Assembly: GCA_964017235.1 (NCBI GenBank)
Contig: OZ024935.1
Coordinates: 9,176,001 to 9,240,000, forward strand
Reading direction: 5' to 3'
DNA from: Sabellastarte sp. h YS-2021
Lineage: Eukaryota; Annelida; Polychaeta; Sabellida; Sabellidae
DNA: 64,000 nucleotides
This document shows, piece after piece, positions 1 through 10,436 of the stretch (position 1 is the stretch's first letter; the number at the start of each line of letters is the position of its first letter). Under the pieces are notes generated by a model. It was not told the DNA's origin. It ran no database searches and worked only from the letters and a program-made list of their open reading frames with translations. The translations under genes and the position numbers were made by a program.

Positions 1-831
1 ATGTATTATTAATTGGTAATGTAACTAACTATTCTGCCGGTAACTATAAAGAATTGTTTCAGAAGACCTTTATAAAAGAATTAGTGTAGCAGAATGTTGG
101 TGGTTTTGGGCCTTACTACACCAGAGGCTGTCCCCCCTGCTGGTGGTTGGGTCAGATCCATCCTCATTGGTACAAGCTGTTTAGTATACTGTTAATGTGC
201 ACACTGTTAAAATATTTCATTACTGTGTATGGATAGCACTGTACATATCTCTGAAGGGAGATTCTCTACCCTCACCTCCCCAGAGATTCTATGCACTATG
301 TTCAAAAAGGGTAAATAAGGGGAATGTTATTTTTTAAAAAAAGATTTGAAATGGACGAAGCATAGGGTAAGCTTTAAGGTGACCAACAAATCAGAGGACA
401 CAATCCCATTGGTGCTCAAAATTATTGATTTGCCCGAACATTATTTATGTTTGCATACTGTGATACCTGGATGTTTTGGTATAAAACAATGAATTATTGT
501 CCCAATCTGTAAAATAAGAAACTACACCCTTTTTGTGGATGCAGTTGGAAGTTCACTGTGTCATAGCAAAATGTCGACAAGATTGCAGATACGAACATGG
601 ATGCCGGTACAGATGAGATTAAGGACAGGTGTATTTCCAGCCTAAAATGCATTAAGTCCATCATGTCTATTTTGTCACCAGACTGTTCTGCCCTGTGTAT
701 TACATGATGATGGCATACTTGTGATTTTATATTTAAAGCTTCATCTACTTCATCGACTACTGTCGATTCTGACTAAATTAAATTTCATAATAATATAAGA
801 AGTAATACAAAAGGAAAAATTTGCTGTTTAC
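1..831. other. Non-coding stretch, probably intron or intergenic
   Basis: I see no convincing exon, RNA gene or repeat here. It lies downstream (minus strand) of the splice donor of the exon at 832-1016, so it is most simply that gene's intron. Confidence 0.4.
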
Positions 832-1016
832 CTGCCACATTTTTCAATTGGACTTCTGCGACACCATCTTTGCAACAAAGTACACTTAATTCTTTATCCA
901 GGAACCCTGCAAGAAAATCCTCAAGATGGTCCTTATCGTCGCTATATTCATCAGGAACATTGCTGACATAGATTACTGTTCCAGATTCTTTCTCAGCCAT
1001 GTTTCCCTGATGGTCC
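832..1016 (-). CDS. Probable first coding exon of an unidentified host gene, weakly RRM-like
   Basis: On the minus strand a TTTCAG acceptor lies just before 1016 and a CAG|GTAAAC donor follows 832, giving a 185-bp exon. An ATG at 1000 in a good context (AAACATGG) opens about 56 codons that stay open to the donor. The peptide begins MAEKESGTVIYVSNVPDEYS and ends near DGVAEVQLKNVA. A beta strand (TVIYVSNVP), an acidic helix (DHLEDFLAGF) and a second strand (GVAEVQLKN) recall an RRM-type beta-alpha-beta fold, as in the N-terminal RRMs of some PARP14-like proteins, but the match is weak and I do not claim the family. The acceptor upstream of the ATG implies a 5' non-coding exon above it. The next exon would lie before position 1, outside the window. 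Function unknown. Confidence 0.5.
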
Positions 1017-1312
1017 CTGAAACGAGTTGTTGGTATCATGTATCAAACAATGATTGTTCTGGGTTTCAATTATAGCGTTATCCTAGAAAGAAAGGTCTGT
1101 GATGAGTCAAATGAACTGCACCTGACCTGCTCAAAACCAATACTTACTGGACACTCGGCCACAAATATGGGAAGTCAGGAATGTACCATGATGTCATTCT
1201 GAATAAATCTGATTAGCAGATATTTATTATGTATATACTTTGGTTTTAAGTTCTGTTTTCTATGGCTCACTTTGAAAAAATAATTTTACAGATAAATTTG
1301 ACTGGAAACATT

Positions 1313-1895
1313 TTTTATCAAATAACTTAGGAAATATTTGCTAAACAGTAAACATTAAGCGTTTAAATAACACTTGTCGACAATGTTTTCTAAATGCTTG
1401 CTCTGAATATGTTTAATGTATATTAGCAACTGGCTTTCATACCCATCATTTAAAAACATTTTTGATATGTATTCTATCAAATGTTTTGAAAACATTCTAC
1501 CCCAAAAGTTTTTAAACTCATATTTTCAAAAATCCTTGTTAAATGTCTTCAAACATTTCTGAACAAAGATGGTGGAGAGCAATAATAGGGGATTTTGCAG
1601 GACTTGTCAAAAATGTCAAAAATTTCCCTACATGCAATCCTCAAAAGTAAGCATTGAATTGGGCCACATTTTTAAAGCTACTATCTTACAATTTTAGACA
1701 TAAAATAATATTTTCATCAGACAGCAACCTAAAAAGATATTGAATTTTACCTCTGGCTCAAATTAAGGTTAGTATTGCTCAACAATGCCAAAATATTATT
1801 TTTGAGACAATAGCATGTTCATATCTAATGTCTTTCTAACATTTGTCATTAAACCTTTATTAAACCGTACACCAAAAATTTTTTAAACACCTTGT
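1313..1895. mobile_element. Diverged copy of the AACGTTT-rich MITE family
   Basis: The block from about 1560 to 1890 aligns by eye with 27815-28085 (shared phrases such as GAGCAATAATAGGGGATTTT, CATGCAATCC and CTATCTTACAATTTTAGACA). The flanking parts have the same run of AAACATT/AACGTTT words. Both termini are decayed and no target-site duplication is recognisable, so this is an old copy. It has no coding capacity and is likely non-autonomous. Confidence 0.6.
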
Positions 1896-1964
1896 ATAAC
1901 TAGACATACACATTGCAGAAATGATGCAAATTTGTATCCACCAGAAAGACAACTAGTGAACCAT

Positions 1965-2594
1965 TGTTTGACCTTGATGGAGGGGTCCTAAGGTCAAACC
2001 ACATCAAAAGATTCCCAGTGCATGATTTCCTATAGGTTGGTTTCACATTACAAACCTCTAGGATCAATAATAAGTGAGTTATAAGCACTTTTAATTTGTT
2101 TGCTTATCCTCAATGGACCTTGGAGGAAGGACCCAATGTCAAATCTGACCACATCAGAAGATTCCCAGTCCATGATTTCATATAAGTTGGTTTCACATTG
2201 CAAACCTCTAGGACCAATAATAAGCGAGTTATAAGCACATTTAAAATTAGCTGTCCTCTTTAATTTAACCTTGAGGCAGGGGCCCAAGGTGAACTCTGAA
2301 CAGATAATTTCTTGCCCATGATTTCCTACAAGTTGGTTTCATAATGCAAACCTCTAGGACCAATAATAAGCAAGTTATAAGCGCTTTTAAGTTTGGCTAT
2401 ACTCGTTTGAAAGTGGGGGTGGGGGGGTTAAAGGTCAAATCTAATCACATCAGAGATTCCTAGCCCATGATTTCCTATCAGTTGGTTTCACAAACCTCTA
2501 GGAGCAATAATAAATGAGATATAGGCAACTTTTAAAATCCCTACATTATTTACTTTGGCATTCTGTGGACCTTGAATGAGCATCTTCAAGGTCA
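1965..2594. repeat. Tandem array of about 147-bp units, copy A (about 4 units)
   Basis: Units begin near 1967, 2113, 2262 and 2404 with a decayed fifth near 2560. Each carries TTGACCTTGA-like sequence, AAGGTCAAA, GATTCCCAGCCCATGATTTCC, a CAAACCTCTAGGACCAATAATAAG segment and GAGTTATAAGCACTTTTAA. The same unit forms the array at 9622-10436. Short open frames on the minus strand across this block are by-products of the repeat. Confidence 0.85.
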
Positions 2595-2799
2595 AATAGG
2601 GTTGTAGAGTGGTAACACTCTTACCTCCCACCTCTTAGGTCATGGGAAAGCTGGTAGTTGCTTGCTGTTGGTCAGCAGTTTATAGTACAGAACCTTGACC
2701 AAATGTATGTACTGGTTTCCTTTGCTCTTCCAACTACCAGTCGGGATATGACCTGTGCAGTGTTAAAAGCGATGCAACACCCCAAATAAATAAATAAAA
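2595..2799 (+). mobile_element. tRNA-derived SINE, copy 1
   Basis: The head (GTTGTAGAGTGGTAAC) resembles a degenerate tRNA A box. The body contains GGAAAGCTGGTAGTTG and TGTACTGGTTTCC, and the 3' end is an (AAAT)n tail. The 10-bp sequence TTCAAGGTCA stands at both sides (2585-2594 and 2800-2809) and is a plausible target-site duplication, putting the insertion in the last decayed unit of the 147-bp array. The body matches the inverted copy at 6690-6872. Confidence 0.65.
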
Positions 2800-3149
2800 T
2801 TCAAGGTCAGTTGTCTGTCAGCTTATAGAGGACATGTATATCTGTTATATATGTGAACTATGAAGAGATTCAACCTTCTACTTATCAGAACAAGCCAGTA
2901 CAAAGTGGTAGATAATTTTCAAAGAAATGCATGCGGTGGCCATCTTGTTTTTCAGAATGAGGATAATTTCAGTCCCAGAAAAGCAGACTTCCAAATGAAG
3001 ATATCCTGCAAATTTGGTGAAGCTGGCTGGTGTAGTTTACCTCTCAGAGTGTTAACACTGAAAATCTCTCTACACGCCCTGGTGGCAGCGGACGTGGTAG
3101 TGTAGCGAATGCTTTGCCAAAACATCCACCCGATGCCTTTGGTGGATAC

Positions 3150-3242
3150 AATAAATGTTTTTTGTACCCGTTTTGTACTCATTTTTAACCCAAACATTTC
3201 CTTTCAAACTTTTGCATAAAATCAAAAAATGTTTATTGGGTA
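3150..3242 (+). mobile_element. Terminal fragment of the AACGTTT-rich MITE
   Basis: About 90 bp match the right end of the copy at 27398-28200: a GTACCC...TTTTTAACC segment, CCAAACATTTC, and a terminus reading AAAAATGTTTATTGGGTA, ending at a TA dinucleotide as in the complete copy. The left part of the element is missing. Confidence 0.55.
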
Positions 3243-3244
3243 TA

Positions 3245-6200
3245 AACTATTCAACACTGAATGTATACACATCATATATATTCTACAGAATATTTTACTT
3301 ATTTTTAAGGTTTGATTTAGAATGATGTTACTCCTCTTTTCTGCACAAAGTTCACATGTTAATTTATTTTAAGGAGAATGGGCAAGGTGTCAATTCATAA
3401 CAATATCAATAGCTTTTGAATGATATATTGACCATGATAATTGGACAGCAGTTGAGGCAACCACATGCAAATTAATATTAAATATTAGTTTCCCAACATT
3501 TTATTCCTCTTGTGATGTATTTACTTAAGGAATATACACTAATAACACCAGTTCTTGCTTCTGTGACAGGAAACTGCCAAGCAAACTGGAAACTAGAAAC
3601 CTCCTCAAATTACACACAAGTCCCACAAGCCACTACCAAAAGATAGGCAATGTTAATATTAAAAGTGTTTGGAGCAATTGCTGAATAATTCTTTTGTCAA
3701 CAATGTTTGGAAAGTTTAGAACTCAAATTAAAATCCTTAACTGATAGCCTGTATGATATAACTGGATAGATGTCACAGTAATTATATGTAAAAAGTTACA
3801 ATATTTTTAAAAATATGTTACTCAAAACAACATATCAGTAAAAAAAAGCTGGAGTTTGTCCTTTGTCCGAAATAAATTTATTGATTTTAAGAATTTCTAT
3901 AGATTGTTAAGCCACAGTCATATGGGGTCAGACAGTCACCATTGAAAATTGAGGGGCTACCAGTTGGAAAGTTTGACATCTTGTCACAAGCTGTTACCTC
4001 TGTGAAGATTGGCAGGGCCGTATGTAGGGCTTGTGTATAGGCTAGTACGCCCAGACACACCATTTTATTAGTAGAATAAAAAATGAGATATACAATTACC
4101 CATCCCCTTATAAATAATGCATAAAACCACAACTTTCTGAAAAATCAGGGTGTACCAAATCAACAATCTAGCTTCTCCCGTATGTTGGAGTCTTGCAATT
4201 GGCAAATGCCAAAGGGCTCTCTGAACATGAGTTTGGCTGTTGAATCAGATGTAAAACAATACATTGAACATACATTTTCGCAAAAAATATAATCTACTGC
4301 TTCAACACACGGGGAAAACTAAGTGCTGTAAACTAAGAAAACAGTGGATATATATAACCGCAGACAGTCAAGGGACTTCCTATATCAGGAGTACAGAGTT
4401 TGGGTGGAATTGAGGGGAAGATGCTCTGTAGAGAAACTGGATTTGTAAAGATGGGTCTTGAGATGCTTCAAAGAGGATATTATTGAAGTTTTATTGATAT
4501 TTGTGATTACTGACATAACATGATTTACATTCCAATAAAGGCAACAGCCACAAGGAGTTTCAAATACCTCAAGGAGGTTCCATTTTATGTTTTAGCCAAA
4601 CTTGTATTTTACATATACATTTTAATAAGTAATAATTCATAAACATTTATTTTTGGCAGGAAGAGTTCAAATGGACATAAAATATTAAAACACTTTGACT
4701 GAATGGTTGTTATTATTATGTACTGATTCAGACAATATACTATAACCATTTATGAAATATTTCACCCAGTAAAACAAATACAGTTTAATTTAATTATAAT
4801 ATATAATTTTGAAGTTACTAACTAAAAGTACTGCTTTTAGCTCACTGGCACCCAATATTTAGCAATTGTCCAAATGATTAGTACTCAGCTAGTATTACAA
4901 GAATAATACTTTTGAGGTTATAAGCTATAAGTACAGCTTTGAGTGTACTGATATGATCAGATCACATGTTGACAACAACAAACTGTCCCTCTTTAAGATT
5001 TGACCTAACCACGTCAGAGGTGGTGGGGTAGGGAGTTACCATATTAGAATACATCTATTAGAGAAAAAGCATATATTGAACATAGATAGATTACTTTGCA
5101 AACTAATGGGGCCCCTGCCCTAAATTTGCACTAACAGAAAGTACATGTGTATGCAAAACCATACTTTAATCAGTTTGGATCACTAAAATAAAAACAGAAG
5201 GTTATGTCACTCTTGCAGTGGCAAAAACCTGCTAAAGTGATGGTATTACTGTTAGTCATAGGCCACTTTTCCATTACAAATTACACACAATCATATCATG
5301 GTACATCCATAACACACTGTAAATTGAATCACCAAGTCTTTCTTAAGGCTCAAATTTGTACCGTGTCTTTTTGGAAACATGTACTGAATTATTTACTGTT
5401 CACAAAACACTCATACATGTTAAGATATATTAGCTTAATAATATGTTGACGTGAAATCCAATGCATGTAAGAATATATTATGCAAACTAAAATTGGATCG
5501 TGTAAAGTAAAAAATGTCCCTAATTACAAGAAAAATGGAGCCTTTATTAAGGCTCTGAATAATGAGGTGTTAAATGCTGATAAAATTGTCTTTCTCATTT
5601 TCAATCCTTACACATTTTTAACCTAGAGTCCTAGGATCGGCTCCAGTGAAAAACCCGCATTAGTGTTGATATACATGTCACGGTAGAAAGTCCAATCTGG
5701 TAGATTTTCAAGTTCCACTGGAAGAAAGTTTAATCCAGGAAATTTGGGCATTGCCATTGGGTCCGAAATCTAATAAGCTTGGTTGATATTCTAATCTCAG
5801 AAATATGGATGTTACTCTGTTTACCAGAATGTAATCTTTGTAGACACTCAATGAAATCTTGAAGGAAAGTCCAACTGAAACATCTTTCCATTTGTGGTGC
5901 ATGTGGTTGGAAAGTTGAACTTTTATCAGGATGTGAAAAAACCTTAAAAAGCAGTAGGAGCCCATGTATGTATTTGCATACGCTTTAATTTTTTTTTAGT
6001 CTGCTTGCATATGAAATGGAACTTATGGCGCTATTTACCTTAAAAGGGAGGTGTGTAACAATATTATGGATGATTCTGTACACAGTCATCAATCTATACA
6101 TGAGTGGCCTCTCAGCTGTCATTATGAAGAACTTGAACAAAGTGTTTTTTGGCTTAACCATTGTTTGCCTACATAACTACATTCAAAAATTTTACAGCCA

Positions 6201-6680
6201 ACAAGCATGTTAGCAAAAACTTCAGCTTGTCACCATGCGGTATGGACACAATTGTTGTACTGTATCGCCAGAACTGTTGTCATAAATTGTCTAAGGTTAA
6301 GCTTTTGCTTAGTCATGGACAAAGCTACAAGTCTTTTGCCTCAGTTGAGACTTCGACTGCAGTTATTTTCATAACTAATTACTTAGCTAACACTTTTGTG
6401 TTTCACCTGGTAATGTGATGCACTCACGAGCTACATATGAACCAAAAAAATATTAACTCCCCAGGCCTCTTTTGTGGCTTTATGCCTTTTGTATTTTGGT
6501 AGTATGCATTATGTTTCATAAGTGTACATAAGTGGGATTCATACTTGTGTAGGACGCATTCACCACAACACAGACCACGTGTCCAGTATGTAGGAGATTT
6601 TACAAGATGGTTGAAAAACTTTCCCCAAAGCTCTAACGTGCTAAACTGTTGCTTATTTATATATTTAGTATTTTAAATCA
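3245..6680. other. No gene seen; non-coding with one short dispersed repeat
   Basis: About 3.4 kb of AT-rich sequence. None of the short open frames has recognisable composition or splice context. The only structure found is at 5340-5430 (separate entry). Confidence 0.4.
5340..5430 (+). repeat. Short dispersed repeat, copy 1
   Basis: The segment from TCTTAAGGCTCAAATTTG to CACTCATACATGTTAAG matches, in inverted orientation, 29485-29575 and 30360-30440. It may be the end of an uncharacterised non-autonomous element; I could not fix its limits. Confidence 0.5.
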
Positions 6681-6689
6681 TGACTAGTA

Positions 6690-6872
6690 CCTTATCAGTT
6701 ATAGTGTGGCATGTAGTAGGAAGGGCAGAGGAAACCAGTATATACAGTTGTCAAGATTCATGTACTGTACAGAAAACTACCAGCTACCAGCTTTCCTACA
6801 GAAGCTCAGTCCAGGATTTGAACTCTGATCTCAGAGGTGAGTGCATTACCAATGTGCCACCATGTCCCCCAG
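6690..6872 (-). mobile_element. tRNA-derived SINE, copy 2
   Basis: Read on the minus strand the head contains GGTGGCACATTGGTAATGC (A-box like) and GAGTTCAAATCCTGG (B-box like), followed by GGAAAGCTGGTAG and TATACTGGTTTCC, the body shared with the SINE at 2595-2799. No clear A-rich tail or target-site duplication remains. It is not a functional tRNA gene: the tRNA-like part does not fold into a full cloverleaf and runs on into the SINE body. Confidence 0.6.
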
Positions 6873-7222
6873 CTAAATTATTGTTGAACTGTACACACAG
6901 GGGGGCGAGGGGTGTGCGAGGGGAGGGATGGTTAGTTGGGGGGCTGTTTTTAATGTGCACTACTAAGATGTGAGGTCTCTTTTAGGAGTTATAAGGATAA
7001 GGACATGAAGAAAAATTTATAAAAGAAGAAAGAGCTGTTACAAAAGCACAGGACTGTATGAACCTGACATTAATGATTTGTGCTTTAATTTGAATAAGCA
7101 CAAAAAATGCCTGAATCACTTGTTTAAAGTTTTCCTCATCCTTAATGCCACAGCCACACTATGGCCACTAAGGGTTCAAATTACAAGTAGTAGAGATACC
7201 CGCCCCTTACTCCGAACATATG

Positions 7223-7273
7223 TCATACAACATATGAAAGACATCAAACATATGTCTTCCATATGTTGTATGA
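7223..7273. other. Inverted repeat able to fold into a 22-bp hairpin
   Basis: The left arm (7223-7244) and right arm (7252-7273) are complementary at 21 of 22 positions, with a 7-nt loop. The stem is AT-rich and built on CATATG words. It could be a MITE core or a chance palindrome. The stem is shorter than that of a usual animal pre-miRNA and no flanking lower stem is seen. Confidence 0.55.
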
Positions 7274-7731
7274 AGGCAACCTCAACCTATCCCCACTGTA
7301 ATTAATTACAATCACATTGATTATGCCTTACATAGTATGATCACCAGAAATGTACAAATGTTGTTGATGACAACCTATTGAGGCTTTTCCGGGCTTGGAT
7401 TAACTTAGCTAAGATTATGGTTTTAAAATCAAGACAAAGAGTACGCAAAAGTTTAGGAATCTTAAAGTCTTAATTTGAAGTCTAAGTCTGGACAAAGCCC
7501 TTGATGTACATTGGGGTGTCTTATTAGCAAAGTGTGAACTGGGATCATCTACTATATCCATGTGGTGATAATTTATCTTGCAACTGAAAAATTGAATTTT
7601 ATATTCTCTTTGGAGTGTACATATCAAATGCTATATAAGTTGTGTAATGTGGGACAAGAAAATAGAGGTCTGCGGCCACGTTAAACATGGATGAGATCAG
7701 TGCGGTTTAATTAAATGGAGGCCATCTCTGT

Positions 7732-7944
7732 TTAAGAATCAGCATCAAGAAGATTCCTTTTTTTGGTGGGAATCCCCACGTCACCCATTCCAGACATAGT
7801 TTCAGCCATTTTAGCCATGTGAGCCTCTAATTGGCTTAATGTTTTACTGGTGGATTGCTCCTCACATACGTGGGTGTATTGCTCCCCCATTAGATTACCA
7901 ACTTCTTCGTCAACATAAGGATAGTCAACAAAGGTATCAGCCAT
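7732..7944 (-). CDS. Short open frame of unknown nature, possibly an element fragment
   Basis: A 70-codon minus-strand frame starts MADTFVDYPYVDEEVGN and ends with a basic patch (PTKKRNLLDADS). The composition is protein-like: an acidic N-terminus, a central predicted helix (SQLEAHMAKMAETM) and a basic tail. It may be the start of a gag-like or other retroelement ORF1 whose remainder is lost, or a small host exon. I do not recognise it and see no splice signals that decide the matter. Confidence 0.3.
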   Translation of the reverse strand: MADTFVDYPYVDEEVGNLMGEQYTHVCEEQSTSKTLSQLEAHMAKMAETMSGMGDVGIPTKKRNLLDADS

Positions 7945-8097
7945 AGTTGTGTAGAAATAATTGGACAACAGATATTATATAATCCCAGTACATTAAGGGT
8001 GCACATACAAGTTTAATATCAAAATAACATGAAAGTTTTATATCCAAAACAAAAAAAAACAAAGACAAGTTCTATATTACAAATAAATCACACTATA

Positions 8098-8911
8098 GCC
8101 CATTGTACACTTGCGCGGCACGGCGTGGTGCGGCGCGGCTAAATAAAATAGAAATAATGGAGGTAGTTCACTGCTTATACATATGTGCGGCGCGGCAGTT
8201 AGCGGTGCGGCGCGGATTTTTCTATTTAGAAAATTTTCTAATTTTTTTCAAAAACCGCGCGGCTTTTTTTTACTATTTTCCCCAAGTTTTCATTGATATT
8301 TAGATTCCACACAGGTTAAAAATGACAGTCTTTCACAGAACTTTATACAAATATATTAATTGGAAAACAAAGTGCAAGCACACAGGCTCATTGTGAAGAG
8401 ATTAACTACTAGGGGAGTGATGACAAAATATGGTGGGTGTCCATATAGACACATAAAAAGGTGTAACTGAATAAGGATTGCAATTTTAAAAGGGACACAC
8501 TGGTCAAGGGTCTTCTTGGTGAAGAGATTAAGTCCTTATAAAAGACAGAGGGATTAGACCATGTTAGGTGTGTGACAATATCTGTAGACACAACACAGCC
8601 AGAAGTTTATAAATTGAAAGGGAGTGTAATCACCAGTATTATAAAAGGGACAATGCGCAAGGCCTTTCATTGTAATAGGAGTAAATGCATGTAAGGGTAG
8701 GAGGGTGTGGAAATGAACTGTGGGGTATTAGCTTTTTAATTACATTATGATTATTTTAACTATTCTATTCCCTTTAACTCTAGTTAAAATATTTGTCAAT
8801 ATATTGAAAACTGCTGCGAAAATCGCCCAAATGTGCAAGGCAAAGAAAATTCGTCTGCTCAGTATGCAGTAAAAATGGTACCGCACCGCGCCGCGTATAT
8901 GTGCAAGAGCC
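8098..8911. mobile_element. Non-autonomous DNA element with GC-rich inverted ends
   Basis: The left end reads GCCCATTGTACACTTGCGCGG and continues with GGCACGGCGTGGTGCGGCGCGG. The reverse complement of the right end reads GGCTCTTGCACATATACGCG and continues GCGCGGTGCGG. A further GCGCGGC cluster lies at 8188-8265. The interior is AT-rich and has no coding frame. The contrast between CpG-rich ends and AT-rich core, and the inverted ends about 810 bp apart, suggest a MITE; superfamily and target-site duplication are not clear. Confidence 0.5.
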
Positions 8912-8914
8912 TTA

Positions 8915-9620
8915 ACAAACACTACAGTTTTTTATGTTCCTGGCAAAGTTTTATAATTTCTCAACACAAGTGTGAACACCAAGAAAGCAGGATGTAAAGT
9001 GAAGCCAGTTAGTGGAATGTTATCTCATGAAATTCCAGAGTGACAGATTGATGTGAGTTAGGATTAAACAGAGAGGTTGTGAACATTTTATTGAAAACAT
9101 AGCACAAAAAACGCAACATAAATTAAAACGAGATCAACGTGGCAGAACTCTTTTAACGTGAAATACGTAACGCCTGGTACTTTTAACGTTGTGAAATGAC
9201 GTTCAACACAGAAATCACTGACGTGTAACGTAGCGGGAAAGAGATACAGGCTTTAAAAACGTTTTTGGCAACCTGTCTATTAATATTTTCAGAATTTACA
9301 AAATGCGGTATAACAACAACAACAACAACAAAAAAACAAGAGGAGAGTGCCCGTGAACGGGCACTGTGTCAGCTGACTGAATGTTTTTGATTTGTGATGG
9401 TGATAATGAGAGGAAAGCATAATTATCAGGGAAAGGGCAGTACAGAAATACAGTAAATGGTAACTGAACAGTATGTTCGAAAGATATTCCGAAGCTGACA
9501 GAAGAAAAGGACAAAAAAGTTGTGCCCTGCAAATGATATTATGAAATAAAGTAACAAGGTAATTGTTTAAGTGTAAAAAGTAGGTTAAAAATATTTAAAG
9601 AAATACTATAAATGCAATAT
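8915..9620. other. No gene; (AAC)n microsatellite and a small hairpin
   Basis: An (AAC)n tract lies at about 9312-9334 and a perfect 8-bp stem with a TGAA loop (AGTGCCCG/CGGGCACT) at 9346-9365. Several ACGT words occur at 9130-9230. Nothing else is recognisable. Confidence 0.5.
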
Positions 9621-9621
9621 C

Positions 9622-10436
9622 CTCGTTCGACCATAAAGAAGGGGTCCAAAGGTCAAATCTGACCATAGCAAAAGATTCCCAGCCAAAGAATTTAGGATGG
9701 TTTACCATCCCAAACCTCTCGGACCAATAATAAGTGAGTCATAGGCACTTTTTAAGTTTGGCTATCCTTGTTTGACCTTGACGGAGGGGTCCAAGGTGAA
9801 ATCCGACCACACAAAAAAATTCCCAGCCCATGATTTCCTGTAGCTTGTTTACCATCCCAAACCTGTAGGACCAATAATAAGCGAGTTCTAAGCAATTGTA
9901 AGTTTGGCTATCCTCAATTGACCTTGAAGGAGGGGTCCCAGGTCAAATCTGACCACACCAAAAGAATCCCAGCCCATGATTTCCTATATGTTGGTTTACC
10001 ATCCCAAACCTCCAAGACCAATAATACGCGAGTTATAAGCACTTTAAGTTTGGCTATCTTCGTTTGACCTGGAAGGAGGGGTCTAAGGTGAAATCTGACC
10101 ACACCAAAAGATTCCCAGCCCATGATTTTCTATAGGTTGGTTTTCCATTCCAAACCTCTAGGACCAATAATAGCGAGTTATAAGCACTTTTAAGTTTGGC
10201 TATCCTCATTTGACCTTGAAGGAGGGGTCCAAGGTGAAATCCGACCACACCAAAAAATTCCCAGCTCATGATTTTCTATAGGTTGGTTTTCATTCCAAAC
10301 CTCTAGGACCAATAATAAGCGAGTTATAAGCACTTTTATGTTTGGCTATCCTCATTTGACCTTGAAGGAGGGTTCCAAGGTCAAATCGGACCATATTAAC
10401 AGATTCCCAGCCCATGATTTCCTACAGGTTGGATAC
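9622..10436. repeat. Tandem array of about 147-bp units, copy B (about 5.5 units)
   Basis: TTGACCTTGAAGGAGGGGTCC recurs near 9770, 9918, 10063, 10209 and 10355, spacing 145-149 bp, preceded by a decayed unit from 9622. Each unit carries a TGACCT word and usually an AGGTCA word about 15-20 bp later. Same repeat as 1965-2594. The last unit breaks off after CCTACAGGTTGGATACAAT and the 155-bp satellite begins at once. Confidence 0.9.

Noticed and set aside
9914-10269. Overlapping minus-strand frames with similar peptides (MSWEFFGVVGFHLGP and relatives), also at 2048-2287
   Set aside because: They are translations of successive 147-bp repeat units; there is no gene.
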